NCBI RefSeq assembly: GCF_001941505.1
Contig: NZ_CP009248.1
Span: 434,001 to 498,000 of the forward strand
DNA from: Corynebacterium sphenisci DSM 44792
GTDB taxonomy: Bacteria > Actinomycetota > Actinomycetes > Mycobacteriales > Mycobacteriaceae
Direction: 5' to 3'
Length of the DNA: 64,000 nucleotides
Position 1 is the first letter of the stretch. Every line of letters starts with the position of its first letter. Positions 25,158 to 36,182 of the stretch are shown here, one piece after another. Made by a program: the position numbers and the translations under genes. A model generated the notes under the pieces. It was not told where the DNA came from, made no database searches, and was given only the letters and a program-made list of their open reading frames with translations.

Positions 25158-25634
25158 ATGGACGAGCGGATCTTCCCGGCCCGGGGCCGGCGCACGGTGG
25201 CCGACGCCGAGGCGATGCGCGCCCTCGGCGCGGAGCTCGGCGCGGCCCTGCGCCCCGGGGACCTGGTGCTGCTGGACGGGCCGCTGGGCGCCGGCAAGAC
25301 CACCCTCGCCCAGGGCATCGCCGCCGGGATGGGGGTGCGCGGCCGGGTGACCTCGCCGACCTTCGTGATCGCCCGGGAGCACCGGCCGGCCGCCCCGGGC
25401 GGGGTGCGCCTGGTGCACGCGGACCTCTACCGGCTGCTCGACGCCGGCGGGGATCTCGCCGGGGGCCTGGACGCCCTCGACCTGGACACCGACCTGGCGG
25501 GGGCGGCGGTGGTCGCCGAATGGGGCGGCGGGCTCGCCGAGGCGCTGGCCGAGGAGCGCCTGGAGGTGGCCATCGACCGCTCCGCGGCGGACGGCTCCCG
25601 CGAGGTGACCTGGCGCCTGGTCGGCGTAGGCTGA
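25158..25634 (+). CDS. tsaE: tRNA t6A biosynthesis ATPase TsaE
   Basis: 158 residues. P-loop GPLGAGKTTLAQGIA, then VTSPTFVI and the LVHADLYRL motif that define the family, and a late AEWGG. TsaE powers turnover of the TsaB-TsaD complex that makes N6-threonylcarbamoyladenosine at A37 of ANN-decoding tRNAs. First of a tsaE-tsaB-rimI run, with tsaD shortly downstream. Confidence 0.96.
   Translation: MDERIFPARGRRTVADAEAMRALGAELGAALRPGDLVLLDGPLGAGKTTLAQGIAAGMGVRGRVTSPTFVIAREHRPAAPGGVRLVHADLYRLLDAGGDLAGGLDALDLDTDLAGAAVVAEWGGGLAEALAEERLEVAIDRSAADGSREVTWRLVGVG
25627..25632 (+). promoter_or_regulatory. Leaderless -10 element for tsaB
   Basis: TAGGCT ends 8 nt before ATG 25641. Confidence 0.45.
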
Positions 25635-25640
25635 GTGCCC

Positions 25641-26315
25641 ATGATCGTGCTCGCCATCGACACCGCCACCGACCGGATCGTGGTCGGGGTGGTCGCCGCC
25701 GATCCCGGCGCCGCCCCGCGCACCCTCGCCGAACGGCACCGCCCCGGCGCCCGGGCGCACAACGAGGTCGCGGTGCCGCTCATCCTGGAGTGCCTCGCGG
25801 AGGCGGGCCTGGACCGGGCGGATCTCGATGCGGTGGTGGTCGGCCGGGGCCCGGGCCCCTTCACCGGGCTGCGGGTGGGCATGGCCACCGCCGCCGCCTT
25901 CGCCGATGCCCTGGGCCTGCCGCTGCACGGGGTGCGCACCCCGGACGCGATGGCCCCGGCCGCCGGGGAGGCGCTGGTCATCGCGGACGCCCGCCGCCGG
26001 GAGGTCTACCACGCCCGCTACCGGGACGGGGAGCTCGTGGACGGACCCGGGGTGTGCGCCCCCGGTGCGGTGCCCGGCGGGGCCCCGGAGGTCCTGGTCG
26101 GCTCCGCCGAGCACGCCGCGGCGGTCGCCGCCGCCCATGGCTGGGCGGCCCCGGTGGCCCCGGCCGCACCCACCGCGGCCGGCCTGGTCGCCGCCGCGGA
26201 CCTGGCCACGGCCCCGGATGCCCCGCCGACCCCGCTGTACCTGCGCCGGCCGGATGCGACGCCCCCGGCGCCGCGGCCGGCCTCGCCGGCCCTGGTGCAC
26301 CGGGGCGGCGCATGA
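25641..26315 (+). CDS. tsaB: tRNA t6A biosynthesis protein TsaB
   Basis: 224 residues. ASKHA fold opening with VLAIDTATDR and containing VGRGPGPFTGLRVGMA, the family signature. It is the structural partner of TsaD. ATG 25641 is preferred over GTG 25635 because of the -10 spacing and because it aligns with the family N-terminus. It overlaps rimI by 4 nt. Confidence 0.94.
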   Translation: MIVLAIDTATDRIVVGVVAADPGAAPRTLAERHRPGARAHNEVAVPLILECLAEAGLDRADLDAVVVGRGPGPFTGLRVGMATAAAFADALGLPLHGVRTPDAMAPAAGEALVIADARRREVYHARYRDGELVDGPGVCAPGAVPGGAPEVLVGSAEHAAAVAAAHGWAAPVAPAAPTAAGLVAAADLATAPDAPPTPLYLRRPDATPPAPRPASPALVHRGGA

Positions 26316-26776
26316 GGATCCGGCGGCTCGACCCGGCCGCGGCGGCCGGCTGCGCGGCCCTGGAGGCGGAGGTCTTCGCCGGCGAGTCGCCCTGGTCGGA
26401 GGCGGCCTTCGCCGCGGAGCTGGCGCATCCGGGCAACCTCTACCTGGGGGTGCTCGACGAGGCGGAGCCGACCCGGGTGCTGGCCTACGCCGGGATCGCG
26501 CGGCGCGGGCCGGCGGCCGCCCCCGAATACGAGATCCACACCATCGCGGTCGCCCCGGCGCTGCGCGGGGCGGGGCTGGGCCGGCGGCTGATGGAGGGGC
26601 TGCTCGCCGCCGCCGACGAGGCCCCGGGGGAGGTCTTCCTGGAGGTGCGGGTGGGCAATGCCCCCGCGATCGGGCTCTACGAGTCCCTGGGCTTCACCCG
26701 GCTGGGCCGCCGCCGGGGCTACTACGGCCCCGGCGGTCCGGACGCCTGGACCATGCGCCGGGCGCCGGCCGGCTAG
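26312..26776 (+). CDS. rimI: Ribosomal protein bS18 N-acetyltransferase RimI
   Basis: 154-residue GNAT enzyme. Acetyl-CoA loop VAPALRGAGLGRRLMEGLL, N-terminal ESPWSEAAFAAEL and C-terminal AIGLYESLGFTRLGRRRGYY are as in RimI. It follows tsaB with an ATGA overlap. In related genomes tsaD normally follows directly; here a TetR gene on the opposite strand lies between and its stop overlaps this stop. Confidence 0.94.
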   Translation: MRIRRLDPAAAAGCAALEAEVFAGESPWSEAAFAAELAHPGNLYLGVLDEAEPTRVLAYAGIARRGPAAAPEYEIHTIAVAPALRGAGLGRRLMEGLLAAADEAPGEVFLEVRVGNAPAIGLYESLGFTRLGRRRGYYGPGGPDAWTMRRAPAG

Positions 26777-27459
26777 TCCGCCGGCGCCGCCTCGGCGGGG
26801 CCGCGGCCGGAGAGCTCCCGCTCCCGGGCCACCGCCGGCTCCATCAGGCCCCGCTCCATGGCCATGATGACGTACTCGATCTTCTGGTTGAGCTGGGTGC
26901 GCGCATCCCCGGCGAGGCTCGGCGCCGCCGCCGGGAACTCCTCGCTGACCAGGGCGTTGCGCACATGGTGCGCGGTGCGCTTCTTCACCGGGGCGTAGGT
27001 CACCGCGGTGACCATGGTCATCTCGAAGATCACGTCTACCAGGAACAGCGCCTGGTTGACCTGCAGCCCGGCCCGGACCAGCCGGGCCACCGCCTTGGCC
27101 ACCGCCTCATGCACATGGGGGTAGACGTCGGTGGTGAGCAGCACCATGGCCAGGCCCTCGTGGTCCTCGCAGATCCGCCACAGCTGCTCCACGTGGAAGC
27201 GGATCTGCTCCGGCCAGGGCAGATCCTCCTCGCACTGCCGGTAGTGCGCGAAGATCCGGCTGATCGCGGCCCCGACGAGCCCCTCCCGGTCGGAGACCAC
27301 CCGGTAGATGGCCGAGGGGGCGACGCCCAGGCGCTTGGCGACGCCGCCGATGGTGAAGTCGCGGATGCCGTCCTCGAGGGCGGCGTCGATGGCGTCGTGC
27401 AGGTTGAAGGTCGGCTTCGGGCCAGGTCGGCGGCCGTGCCTGGGCATGGAGGGGGACAT
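26773..27459 (-). CDS. TetR-family transcriptional regulator
   Basis: 228 residues. The N-terminal helix-turn-helix (about 18-62) reads ALEDGIRDFTIGGVAKRLG and VAPSAIYRVVSDREGLVGAA. The ligand domain is helical and ends in a Glu/Pro-rich tail. ATG 27459 is chosen because TATGAT lies 6 nt upstream. It is inserted between rimI and tsaD on the opposite strand, interrupting an otherwise conserved run. Targets unknown; no neighbouring transporter or enzyme shares its promoter apart from divergent tsaD. Confidence 0.9.
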   Translation of the reverse strand: MSPSMPRHGRRPGPKPTFNLHDAIDAALEDGIRDFTIGGVAKRLGVAPSAIYRVVSDREGLVGAAISRIFAHYRQCEEDLPWPEQIRFHVEQLWRICEDHEGLAMVLLTTDVYPHVHEAVAKAVARLVRAGLQVNQALFLVDVIFEMTMVTAVTYAPVKKRTAHHVRNALVSEEFPAAAPSLAGDARTQLNQKIEYVIMAMERGLMEPAVARERELSGRGPAEAAPAD

Positions 27460-27465
27460 GCCGAA

Positions 27466-27471
27466 ATCATA
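27466..27471 (-). promoter_or_regulatory. Leaderless -10 element for the tetR gene
   Basis: TATGAT on the minus strand, 6 nt before ATG 27459; close to the consensus TATAAT. Confidence 0.55.
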
Positions 27472-27527
27472 GGTCGCCCGCCCCGGCGGCGCCATCACCC
27501 GGCCCCGGACGCGGGGGCGGCGCGCGG

Positions 27528-27533
27528 TAGGAT
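27528..27533 (+). promoter_or_regulatory. Leaderless -10 element for tsaD
   Basis: TAGGAT ends 8 nt before ATG 27542. Confidence 0.5.
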
Positions 27534-27541
27534 CCGCGGCC

Positions 27542-28648
27542 ATGAGCACCGCCGCGCCCCGCCGCACCATGGACATCCTGGCCATCGAATCCAGCTGCGA
27601 CGAAACCGGCGCCGCGGTGGTGCGCGCCGACTGGGATCCGACCCTGCCCGGCGGGGATCCGGCGCCGCGGGTGCGGGTGCTCGGCGAGGCGGTGGCCTCC
27701 TCCATGGCCGAGCACGCCCGCTTCGGCGGGGTGGTGCCGGAGATCGCCTCCCGGGCGCATCTGGAGGCCCTGGTGCCGGTGACCCGGGAGGCGCTGGCGC
27801 AGGCCGGCATCGACCGCCCGGACGCGGTGGCCGCCACGGTGGGCCCGGGCCTGGCCGGGGCGCTGCTGGTCGGCGCCTCCGGGGCGAAGGCCTACGCCGC
27901 GGCCTGGGGGGTGCCCTTCTACGGGGTGAACCACCTCGGCGGCCATGTCGCGGTGGACGCGCTCGGCGAGGCCGCCGCCGGGCTCGACCAGGCGGTGGCG
28001 CTGCTGGTCTCCGGGGGGCACACCCAGCTGCTGCACGTGCGCGGGGTGGGCGCGCCGATGGTCGAGCTGGGCGGCACCCTCGACGACGCCGCCGGGGAGG
28101 CCTACGACAAGGTGGCCCGGCTGCTGGGCCTGGGCTACCCGGGCGGGCCGGTGATCGACCGCCTCGCCGCGGCCGGGGATCCGGCGGCCTTCGCCTTCCC
28201 GCGGGCGCTGTCCCGCCCCGGCGACGCCGCCCTCGACTTCTCCTTCTCGGGGCTGAAGACCGCGGTGGCCCGCGAGGTGGAGGCCGCCGAGCGGGAGGGC
28301 CGGGAGCTCGACGTCGCCGACGTGTGCGCCTCCTTCCAGGAGGCGGTGTGCGATGTGCTCACCGCCAAGGCGGTGCGCGCCGCCGTCGAGGTCGGCGCGG
28401 GGGTGCTGCTGCTCGGCGGGGGCGTGGCCGCGAACTCCCGGCTGCGGGAGCTGGCCGCGGCGCGCTGCGCGGCGGCGGGGCTGGCGCTGCATGTGCCGCC
28501 GCCGCGGCTGTGCACCGACAACGGCACCATGATCGGGGTGCTCGCCGCGCATCTCATCGCCGCGGGCGCGGCGGAGTCCGGCTACGGCTGCCCCACCGAT
28601 CCCGGCCTGGAGGTGGAGACCCCGCTGCTCACCGCGGCCGCGGGCTGA
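27542..28648 (+). CDS. tsaD: tRNA N6-adenosine threonylcarbamoyltransferase TsaD
   Basis: 368 residues. [16 protein letters not shown] at the N-terminus, the iron-binding pair [15 protein letters not shown], and [15 protein letters not shown] are diagnostic. It transfers the threonylcarbamoyl group to A37 of tRNA together with TsaB and TsaE, whose genes lie just upstream. An ATG 27 nt downstream (before DILAIE) is an alternative start. Confidence 0.96.
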   Translation: MSTAAPRRTMDILAIESSCDETGAAVVRADWDPTLPGGDPAPRVRVLGEAVASSMAEHARFGGVVPEIASRAHLEALVPVTREALAQAGIDRPDAVAATVGPGLAGALLVGASGAKAYAAAWGVPFYGVNHLGGHVAVDALGEAAAGLDQAVALLVSGGHTQLLHVRGVGAPMVELGGTLDDAAGEAYDKVARLLGLGYPGGPVIDRLAAAGDPAAFAFPRALSRPGDAALDFSFSGLKTAVAREVEAAEREGRELDVADVCASFQEAVCDVLTAKAVRAAVEVGAGVLLLGGGVAANSRLRELAAARCAAAGLALHVPPPRLCTDNGTMIGVLAAHLIAAGAAESGYGCPTDPGLEVETPLLTAAAG

Positions 28649-28665
28649 GTTGGCAGCCGGGGACG

Positions 28666-28694
28666 TTGAGTGTTGGCACTTGCGGCTGTAGAGT
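28666..28694 (+). promoter_or_regulatory. groES-groEL promoter
   Basis: -35 TTGAGT (28666-28671), 17-bp spacer, -10 TAGAGT (28689-28694). It overlaps the CIRCE element, so HrcA would block it directly. Confidence 0.72.
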
Positions 28695-28699
28695 GCCAA
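28673..28699 (+). promoter_or_regulatory. CIRCE operator (HrcA site)
   Basis: TTGGCACTT (28673-28681), 9-bp spacer, GAGTGCCAA (28691-28699). It matches the TTAGCACTC-N9-GAGTGCTAA consensus apart from a paired A-to-G/T-to-C change (which keeps the dyad) and one base at the inner edge of the left arm. Confidence 0.88.
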
Positions 28700-28795
28700 T
28701 GAGGTTGTCCGGCCCGCAGTCGTCCACCCGCGACGGCGGCTGCCCCCGGGCGGTGCAACCGGCACGGACCCATCCAACACATGGAGGAAACCATC

Positions 28796-30710
<1,915 letters not shown>

Positions 30711-30730
30711 GGCGGGTTCCCCCCGACCCA

Positions 30731-30765
30731 GCGGCGCCCCGCCATCGACGATGGCGGGGCGCCGC
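30731..30765. terminator. Bidirectional terminator between groEL1 and whcB
   Basis: A perfect 15-bp stem (arms 30731-30745 and 30751-30765) with a CGACG loop, between convergent genes. There is no T-tract, as usual for actinobacterial hairpin terminators. Confidence 0.8.
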
Positions 30766-30771
30766 GGCGCG

Positions 30772-31107
30772 TCAGGGGCCGGCGGGGGTGCGCGGCCGCG
30801 GCGGCCGGGCGGTGCGCGAGCGCGCCGCCGGGGAGCCGGCGCGCAGCTGCGCCAGCCGCTCCGCCTCGCTCATCCCGCCCCAGATCCCGTAGGGCTCGCC
30901 GACCCGCAGCGCATGCGCCCGGCACTGCTCCAGCACCGGGCAGGTGCCGCAGATCTCCTTCGCCCGGGCCTCGCGCAGCGCCCGGGCCCGGCCCCGCTCG
31001 CCCTCCGGGTGGAAGAACACCGAGGAATCCTCCCCCCGGCAGGCGCCGCGCAGCTGCCAATGCCACAGATCCGCGTTCGGTCCCGGCAGGTGGTCGAACT
31101 GGCTCAT
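30772..31107 (-). CDS. whcB: WhiB-family redox-sensing regulator (WhiB3/WhcB type)
   Basis: 111 residues. Four Cys ligands for a [4Fe-4S] cluster at 23, 53, 56 and 62 (CGTC spacing between 53 and 56), then the GIWGG turn and a basic C-terminus with RSRTARPPRPR for DNA binding. The position next to groEL1 and divergent from sigD matches whiB3 of mycobacteria and whcB of C. glutamicum. RBS GAGGAG lies before ATG 31107. Expected to respond to redox or nitric-oxide state. Confidence 0.93.
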   Translation of the reverse strand: MSQFDHLPGPNADLWHWQLRGACRGEDSSVFFHPEGERGRARALREARAKEICGTCPVLEQCRAHALRVGEPYGIWGGMSEAERLAQLRAGSPAARSRTARPPRPRTPAGP

Positions 31108-31295
31108 CCCCGTTGGCTCCTCGTCTCGCGTGTTGCCGGCGTCCCCCGGCGCTGCGCCCAGTGTGCCGCAGCCGGGTGTCCGGCGGGTTACGCGCGGGCG
31201 ACCGGGGGGATACCTTCGGCGGAAACTACGGCGATCGGGCCCCGGGGCGGTAGCGTGGTTCCCCGCCGCGGCCGGGCGCGCCCGCCCACGGCACG

Positions 31296-31301
31296 TAGCA
31301 T
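31296..31301 (+). promoter_or_regulatory. -10 element for sigD
   Basis: TAGCAT, about 36 nt before the sigD ATG at 31338; leaves room for the GGAAAGGGGAG ribosome-binding site. Confidence 0.4.
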
Positions 31302-31337
31302 CGCATGCGGCAGGCGCGCTGGAAAGGGGAGCGACGG

Positions 31338-31907
31338 ATGGCGGACGAGGTGGACTACGGCACGCTGGTGCCGGCCGCCGCCGCCGGCGATCGCGATGCC
31401 GCGCAGCGGATCCTCGCCGCGGTGCACCCCCAGGTGGTGCGGTACTGCCGGCTGCGCCTCGGCGCCGACGGGGTGGTCTCCCCGGAGGACGTCGCCCAGG
31501 AGATCTCGCTGGCCGTGATCGCGGCCCTGCCGCGCTACGAGGACCGGGGCCGGCCCTTCATGGCCTTCGTCTACGGGATCGCCTCGCACAAGGTCGCCGA
31601 CGCCCGCCGCAACGGGGGCCGCGACCTCAGCCACGCGGTGGCGGAGGTGCCCGAGGCGCCCGACCCGGAGGCGGATCCGCTGCAGCGGGTGCTCACCATG
31701 GACGGCGGTAACGAAGTGCGACGGCTGCTCGATGCATTGGGTGAAAGGGCGCGCGACATCATCATCCTCCGGGTTTTCGGGGGGTACAGCGCCGAGGAGA
31801 CCGGCGCCATCGTCGGCGCGACGGCGGGAGCCGTGCGCGTCGCCCAGCACCGGGCCCTGGCCAAGATGCGCGCCATACTGGAAGAGGAAGCGGAGGTGCC
31901 GCGGTGA
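31338..31907 (+). CDS. sigD: ECF sigma factor SigD
   Basis: 189 residues. Region 2 has DVAQEISLAVIAALPRYEDR and FMAFVYGIASHKVADARR; region 4 has DIIILRVFGGYSAEETGAIV and GAVRVAQHRALAKMR. ATG 31338 follows GGAAAGGGGAG; an in-frame ATG at 31305 is too near the -10. It is followed with a 4-nt overlap by the gene for its anti-sigma factor RsdA. In relatives SigD controls cell-envelope and mycolate-related genes. Confidence 0.95.
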   Translation: MADEVDYGTLVPAAAAGDRDAAQRILAAVHPQVVRYCRLRLGADGVVSPEDVAQEISLAVIAALPRYEDRGRPFMAFVYGIASHKVADARRNGGRDLSHAVAEVPEAPDPEADPLQRVLTMDGGNEVRRLLDALGERARDIIILRVFGGYSAEETGAIVGATAGAVRVAQHRALAKMRAILEEEAEVPR

Positions 31908-32809
31908 CCAATCGACCCAGCACGCACGACGGTGCCGGCGCGGCCCCGGCCTTCGAGGAGATCGCCGCCGACGACGCCTTCCTCGACGCGATCGCCGCCG
32001 GCGACGACGAGGCGGTCGGCTCCGGGGCCTGCGGCACCGATGCCGCGATCGCGGAGCTGCTGGTGGATCTGCGCGCCGCGGTGGACGCCGACCTGCCCGC
32101 CCCGCCGCCGCTGCCCGCCGACTTCGGCCGGGCCGCCGACCCCGAGCCCGAACCCGTCCCCGGGGTGGTGCCGCTGCGCCGCCGGCTGCTGCCCGGCCGG
32201 GTCGGCTCCGCGCTGCTCGGCGCCGCCGCGGCCGCGGTGGTGCTGGTCGGCGGCGCCGGCCTGGTGCAGACCGCCGCCCCCGGCGGCGCGCTGTGGCCGC
32301 TGCGGGAGGCCGCGATGGGCGACCAGGAGGTCTCCGTGCGCCTGGCCGCCACCCTGAACGAGGCCGACGCGGCCGCGGAGAAGGGCGACGTGGAATCCGC
32401 CGAGCGCCTGCTCGAGCACGCCCGCCGGCTGCTGGAGGAGGTTCGCGCCGAGGACCGCGCCGATCTGGAGCAGCGCATGGAGCGCTCCCGGGAGCGGGTG
32501 CGCACCGTGCGGGTGACCACCACCGTGGTCCGCGACGGCACCACCTCCGTGGTCACCGAGACCGCCCCGCCGGAGACGGTCACCGAGACCGTGGTGGAGA
32601 CCAGCACCGAAACCGTCACCGAGACCCCGGCGGAGGAGACCGGGCCGGCCGAGGGGGACGAGCCCGCGGAGCCGACCACCACCACCTCCACCCCGCTGCA
32701 GGGCCCGGAGACCCCCACCGCCGCGGCCGCGGCGGTCGCCGCGCCGACCATGGCCGACGCCGCCGACGCGGTGCAGCGCGCCGGGGAGCCGATCACCGGC
32801 CCCCGCTAG
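31904..32809 (+). CDS. rsdA: Anti-sigma-D factor RsdA
   Basis: 301 residues. The N-terminal SigD-binding peptide is recognisable (DDAFLDAIAAGD ... AIAELLVDLRAAVD). One membrane helix lies at about 101-122, then an extracytoplasmic helical domain (EADAAAEKGDVESAERLLEH) and a Thr/Glu-rich tail with VTET repeats. Start GTG 31904 overlaps the sigD stop by 4 nt. Family knowledge: RsdA is cut by regulated proteolysis to release SigD. Confidence 0.93.
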   Translation: MTNRPSTHDGAGAAPAFEEIAADDAFLDAIAAGDDEAVGSGACGTDAAIAELLVDLRAAVDADLPAPPPLPADFGRAADPEPEPVPGVVPLRRRLLPGRVGSALLGAAAAAVVLVGGAGLVQTAAPGGALWPLREAAMGDQEVSVRLAATLNEADAAAEKGDVESAERLLEHARRLLEEVRAEDRADLEQRMERSRERVRTVRVTTTVVRDGTTSVVTETAPPETVTETVVETSTETVTETPAEETGPAEGDEPAEPTTTTSTPLQGPETPTAAAAAVAAPTMADAADAVQRAGEPITGPR

Positions 32810-32819
32810 AATCGCCCCC

Positions 32820-32849
32820 GACGCCCCCGCGGCCGGCCGCGGGGGCGTC
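32820..32849. terminator. Bidirectional terminator after rsdA
   Basis: A perfect 30-bp palindrome (arms 32820-32834 and 32835-32849) between the convergent rsdA and DUF5319 genes. Confidence 0.78.
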
Positions 32850-32858
32850 GTTGGCGGT

Positions 32859-33242
32859 TCAGGCCCGGCGGCCCAGCCGGCCGTCGACGTAGCCGGCGCA
32901 GTAGTCCCAGGGCGCGTAGCGGTCCTCGTCCGGGGCGAACTCCGGCTCATGCACCGGGGAGGGCCGGTCGGACAGCAGGGTGAGGTAATGCGCCTCCAGC
33001 ACGTCCCAGGCGTAGAAATGCGGCTCCCCGCAGTCCTCGCAGAGCATGGACACCCCCAGGAACCCCGCCGGGGACATGATCCGGCGGAAGGCGCGCACCG
33101 CGGCGAGATCCTCGATGACCTCGAGGCGCTCCCGTTCGTCGAGGGGCTCGAACTCCGCCTCGTCGCCGATCAGGCGGGAGGGGTCGTCCGGGTCGTCCTC
33201 GAAGGGATCCTTGGGCATCGAGTGCCAGAAATGGTCGCTCAC
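32859..33242 (-). CDS. DUF5319 protein, conserved sigD-guaB neighbour
   Basis: 127 residues, acidic, cytoplasmic. It has the CEDCGEPHFYAWDVLEAHY segment with two close Cys (possible metal site) and ends DYCAGYVDGRLGRRA. The family is restricted to actinobacteria and usually sits between sigD/rsdA and guaB; function unknown. GTG 33242 is chosen because TAGGGT lies 7 nt upstream; ATG nine codons on (SMPKDPFEDD) is an alternative. Confidence 0.9.
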   Translation of the reverse strand: MSDHFWHSMPKDPFEDDPDDPSRLIGDEAEFEPLDERERLEVIEDLAAVRAFRRIMSPAGFLGVSMLCEDCGEPHFYAWDVLEAHYLTLLSDRPSPVHEPEFAPDEDRYAPWDYCAGYVDGRLGRRA

Positions 33243-33249
33243 GCCCCAT

Positions 33250-33255
33250 ACCCTA
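33250..33255 (-). promoter_or_regulatory. Leaderless -10 element for the DUF5319 gene
   Basis: TAGGGT on the minus strand, 7 nt before GTG 33242. Confidence 0.5.
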
Positions 33256-33321
33256 GCGCCCCGGGGCGGCCCGCCCGCCCCGGTGCCGCGCCCCGGCTGC
33301 CCGATCCGCATCCGCAGCGAT

Positions 33322-33327
33322 TACGCT
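33322..33327 (+). promoter_or_regulatory. Possible -10 element for guaB
   Basis: TACGCT, 75 nt before ATG 33403, in the only candidate stretch upstream of guaB. Confidence 0.35.
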
Positions 33328-33330
33328 TGA

Positions 33331-34932
<1,602 letters not shown>

Positions 34933-34963
34933 ACCCCCACCGAACAAGGAAGCAGGCGAACGC

Positions 34964-36097
34964 ATGCGCGACGTCGTTGAAATCGGACATGGCCGCGAGG
35001 CCCGCCGCACCTACGGGCTGGACCAGGTGGCCATCGTGCCCTCCCGGCGCACCCGCTCCTCCCAGGACGTGGACGTCTCCTGGCGGATCGACGCCTACGA
35101 TTTCCGGATCCCGGTGATGACGCACCCCACCGACGCGGTGGTCGGCCCGGATTCGGCGGCCGAGTTCTCCCGCCTCGGCGGGCTGGCGGTGCTCAACGCC
35201 GAGGGCCTGTGGGCCCGGCACGAGGACGTGCCCGAGCGGATCGGGGAGGTGCTCGCCGCCGCGGTGGACCCGGCCGCCCCGGGCGGGGCGAACGCGGTGC
35301 TGCAGCGGCTGCACGCCGCCCCCGTGGACCCGGAGCTGCTCGCCCGGCGGGTGCGCGGGATCCGGGACACCGGCGCGGTCACCGCGGTGCGGGTCAGCCC
35401 GCAGCGGGCCCGGGAGCTCACCCCCGGCCTGGTCGCCGCGGGCATCGACCTGCTCATCGTGCAGGGCACCCTGATCTCCGCGCAGCACGTCTCCGGGGAG
35501 GCCGAGCCGCTGGACCTGGGCGAGTTCATCGGGGACCTGGACGTGCCGGTGATCGTCGGCGGGGCGGTGGACTACCGCACCGCGCTGCACCTGATGCGCA
35601 CCGGCGCCGCCGGGGTGATCGTCGGCACCGGGCCGACCACCACCCCGGAGGCCCTCGGCATCGAGGTGCCGATGGCCACCGCGATCGCCGACGCCGCCGC
35701 GGCCCGCCGGGACTACCTGGACGAGACCGGCGGCCGCTACGTGCACGTGATCGCCGACGGGGCGCTGCGCACCGCCGGCGACGTGGCCAAGGCGATCGCC
35801 TGCGGGGCGGACGCGGTGGCCCTGGCCGAGCCGCTGGCCGCCGCCGCGGAGGCGCCCGGGCGGGGCTGGTGCTGGCCCTCGGCGGCGGCGCACCCGAAGT
35901 TCCCGCGCGGCCTGGTCGAGCCCACCGCCGCCGCCGCGGAACCGGGCGCCGCGCCCAGCCTGGAGCAGGTGCTCTTCGGCCCGGTGGCCGATCCGATGGG
36001 CTGCGCGAACATCGTCGGCGGACTGCGCCGGTCCATGGCGAAATGCGGTTTCACCGACGTGAAGTCCTTCCAGAGGGTGGACCTGGGCCTGCTCTGA
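34964..36097 (+). CDS. guaB3: GuaB3-family IMP dehydrogenase-related protein
   Basis: 377 residues. TIM barrel without CBS domains, GREARRTYGLDQVAIVPSRR at the N-terminus. The catalytic loop reads VGTGPTTTPEALGI and lacks the Cys of true IMP dehydrogenases, as is usual for this family; some members act as GMP reductases. RBS GGAAGCAGG precedes ATG 34964, 31 nt after guaB. Enzyme activity not settled by sequence. Confidence 0.95.
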   Translation: MRDVVEIGHGREARRTYGLDQVAIVPSRRTRSSQDVDVSWRIDAYDFRIPVMTHPTDAVVGPDSAAEFSRLGGLAVLNAEGLWARHEDVPERIGEVLAAAVDPAAPGGANAVLQRLHAAPVDPELLARRVRGIRDTGAVTAVRVSPQRARELTPGLVAAGIDLLIVQGTLISAQHVSGEAEPLDLGEFIGDLDVPVIVGGAVDYRTALHLMRTGAAGVIVGTGPTTTPEALGIEVPMATAIADAAAARRDYLDETGGRYVHVIADGALRTAGDVAKAIACGADAVALAEPLAAAAEAPGRGWCWPSAAAHPKFPRGLVEPTAAAAEPGAAPSLEQVLFGPVADPMGCANIVGGLRRSMAKCGFTDVKSFQRVDLGLL

Positions 36098-36169
36098 ACA
36101 CCGTGCCCGGATCACCCCCGCGGCGGGGGATCCGGGCCTTCGGCGGCGGGTGCCGGGCCCGCCGGCGGC

Positions 36170-36175
36170 TATGTT
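36170..36175 (+). promoter_or_regulatory. Leaderless -10 element for the PAS gene
   Basis: TATGTT ends 7 nt before ATG 36183. Confidence 0.5.
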
Positions 36176-36182
36176 TGTCCGC

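Noticed and set aside
28781..28795. ATG 28781 as the groES start
   Set aside because: That ATG overlaps the GGAGGAAA ribosome-binding site of GTG 28796, and GroES proteins begin at [12 protein letters not shown] sequence.
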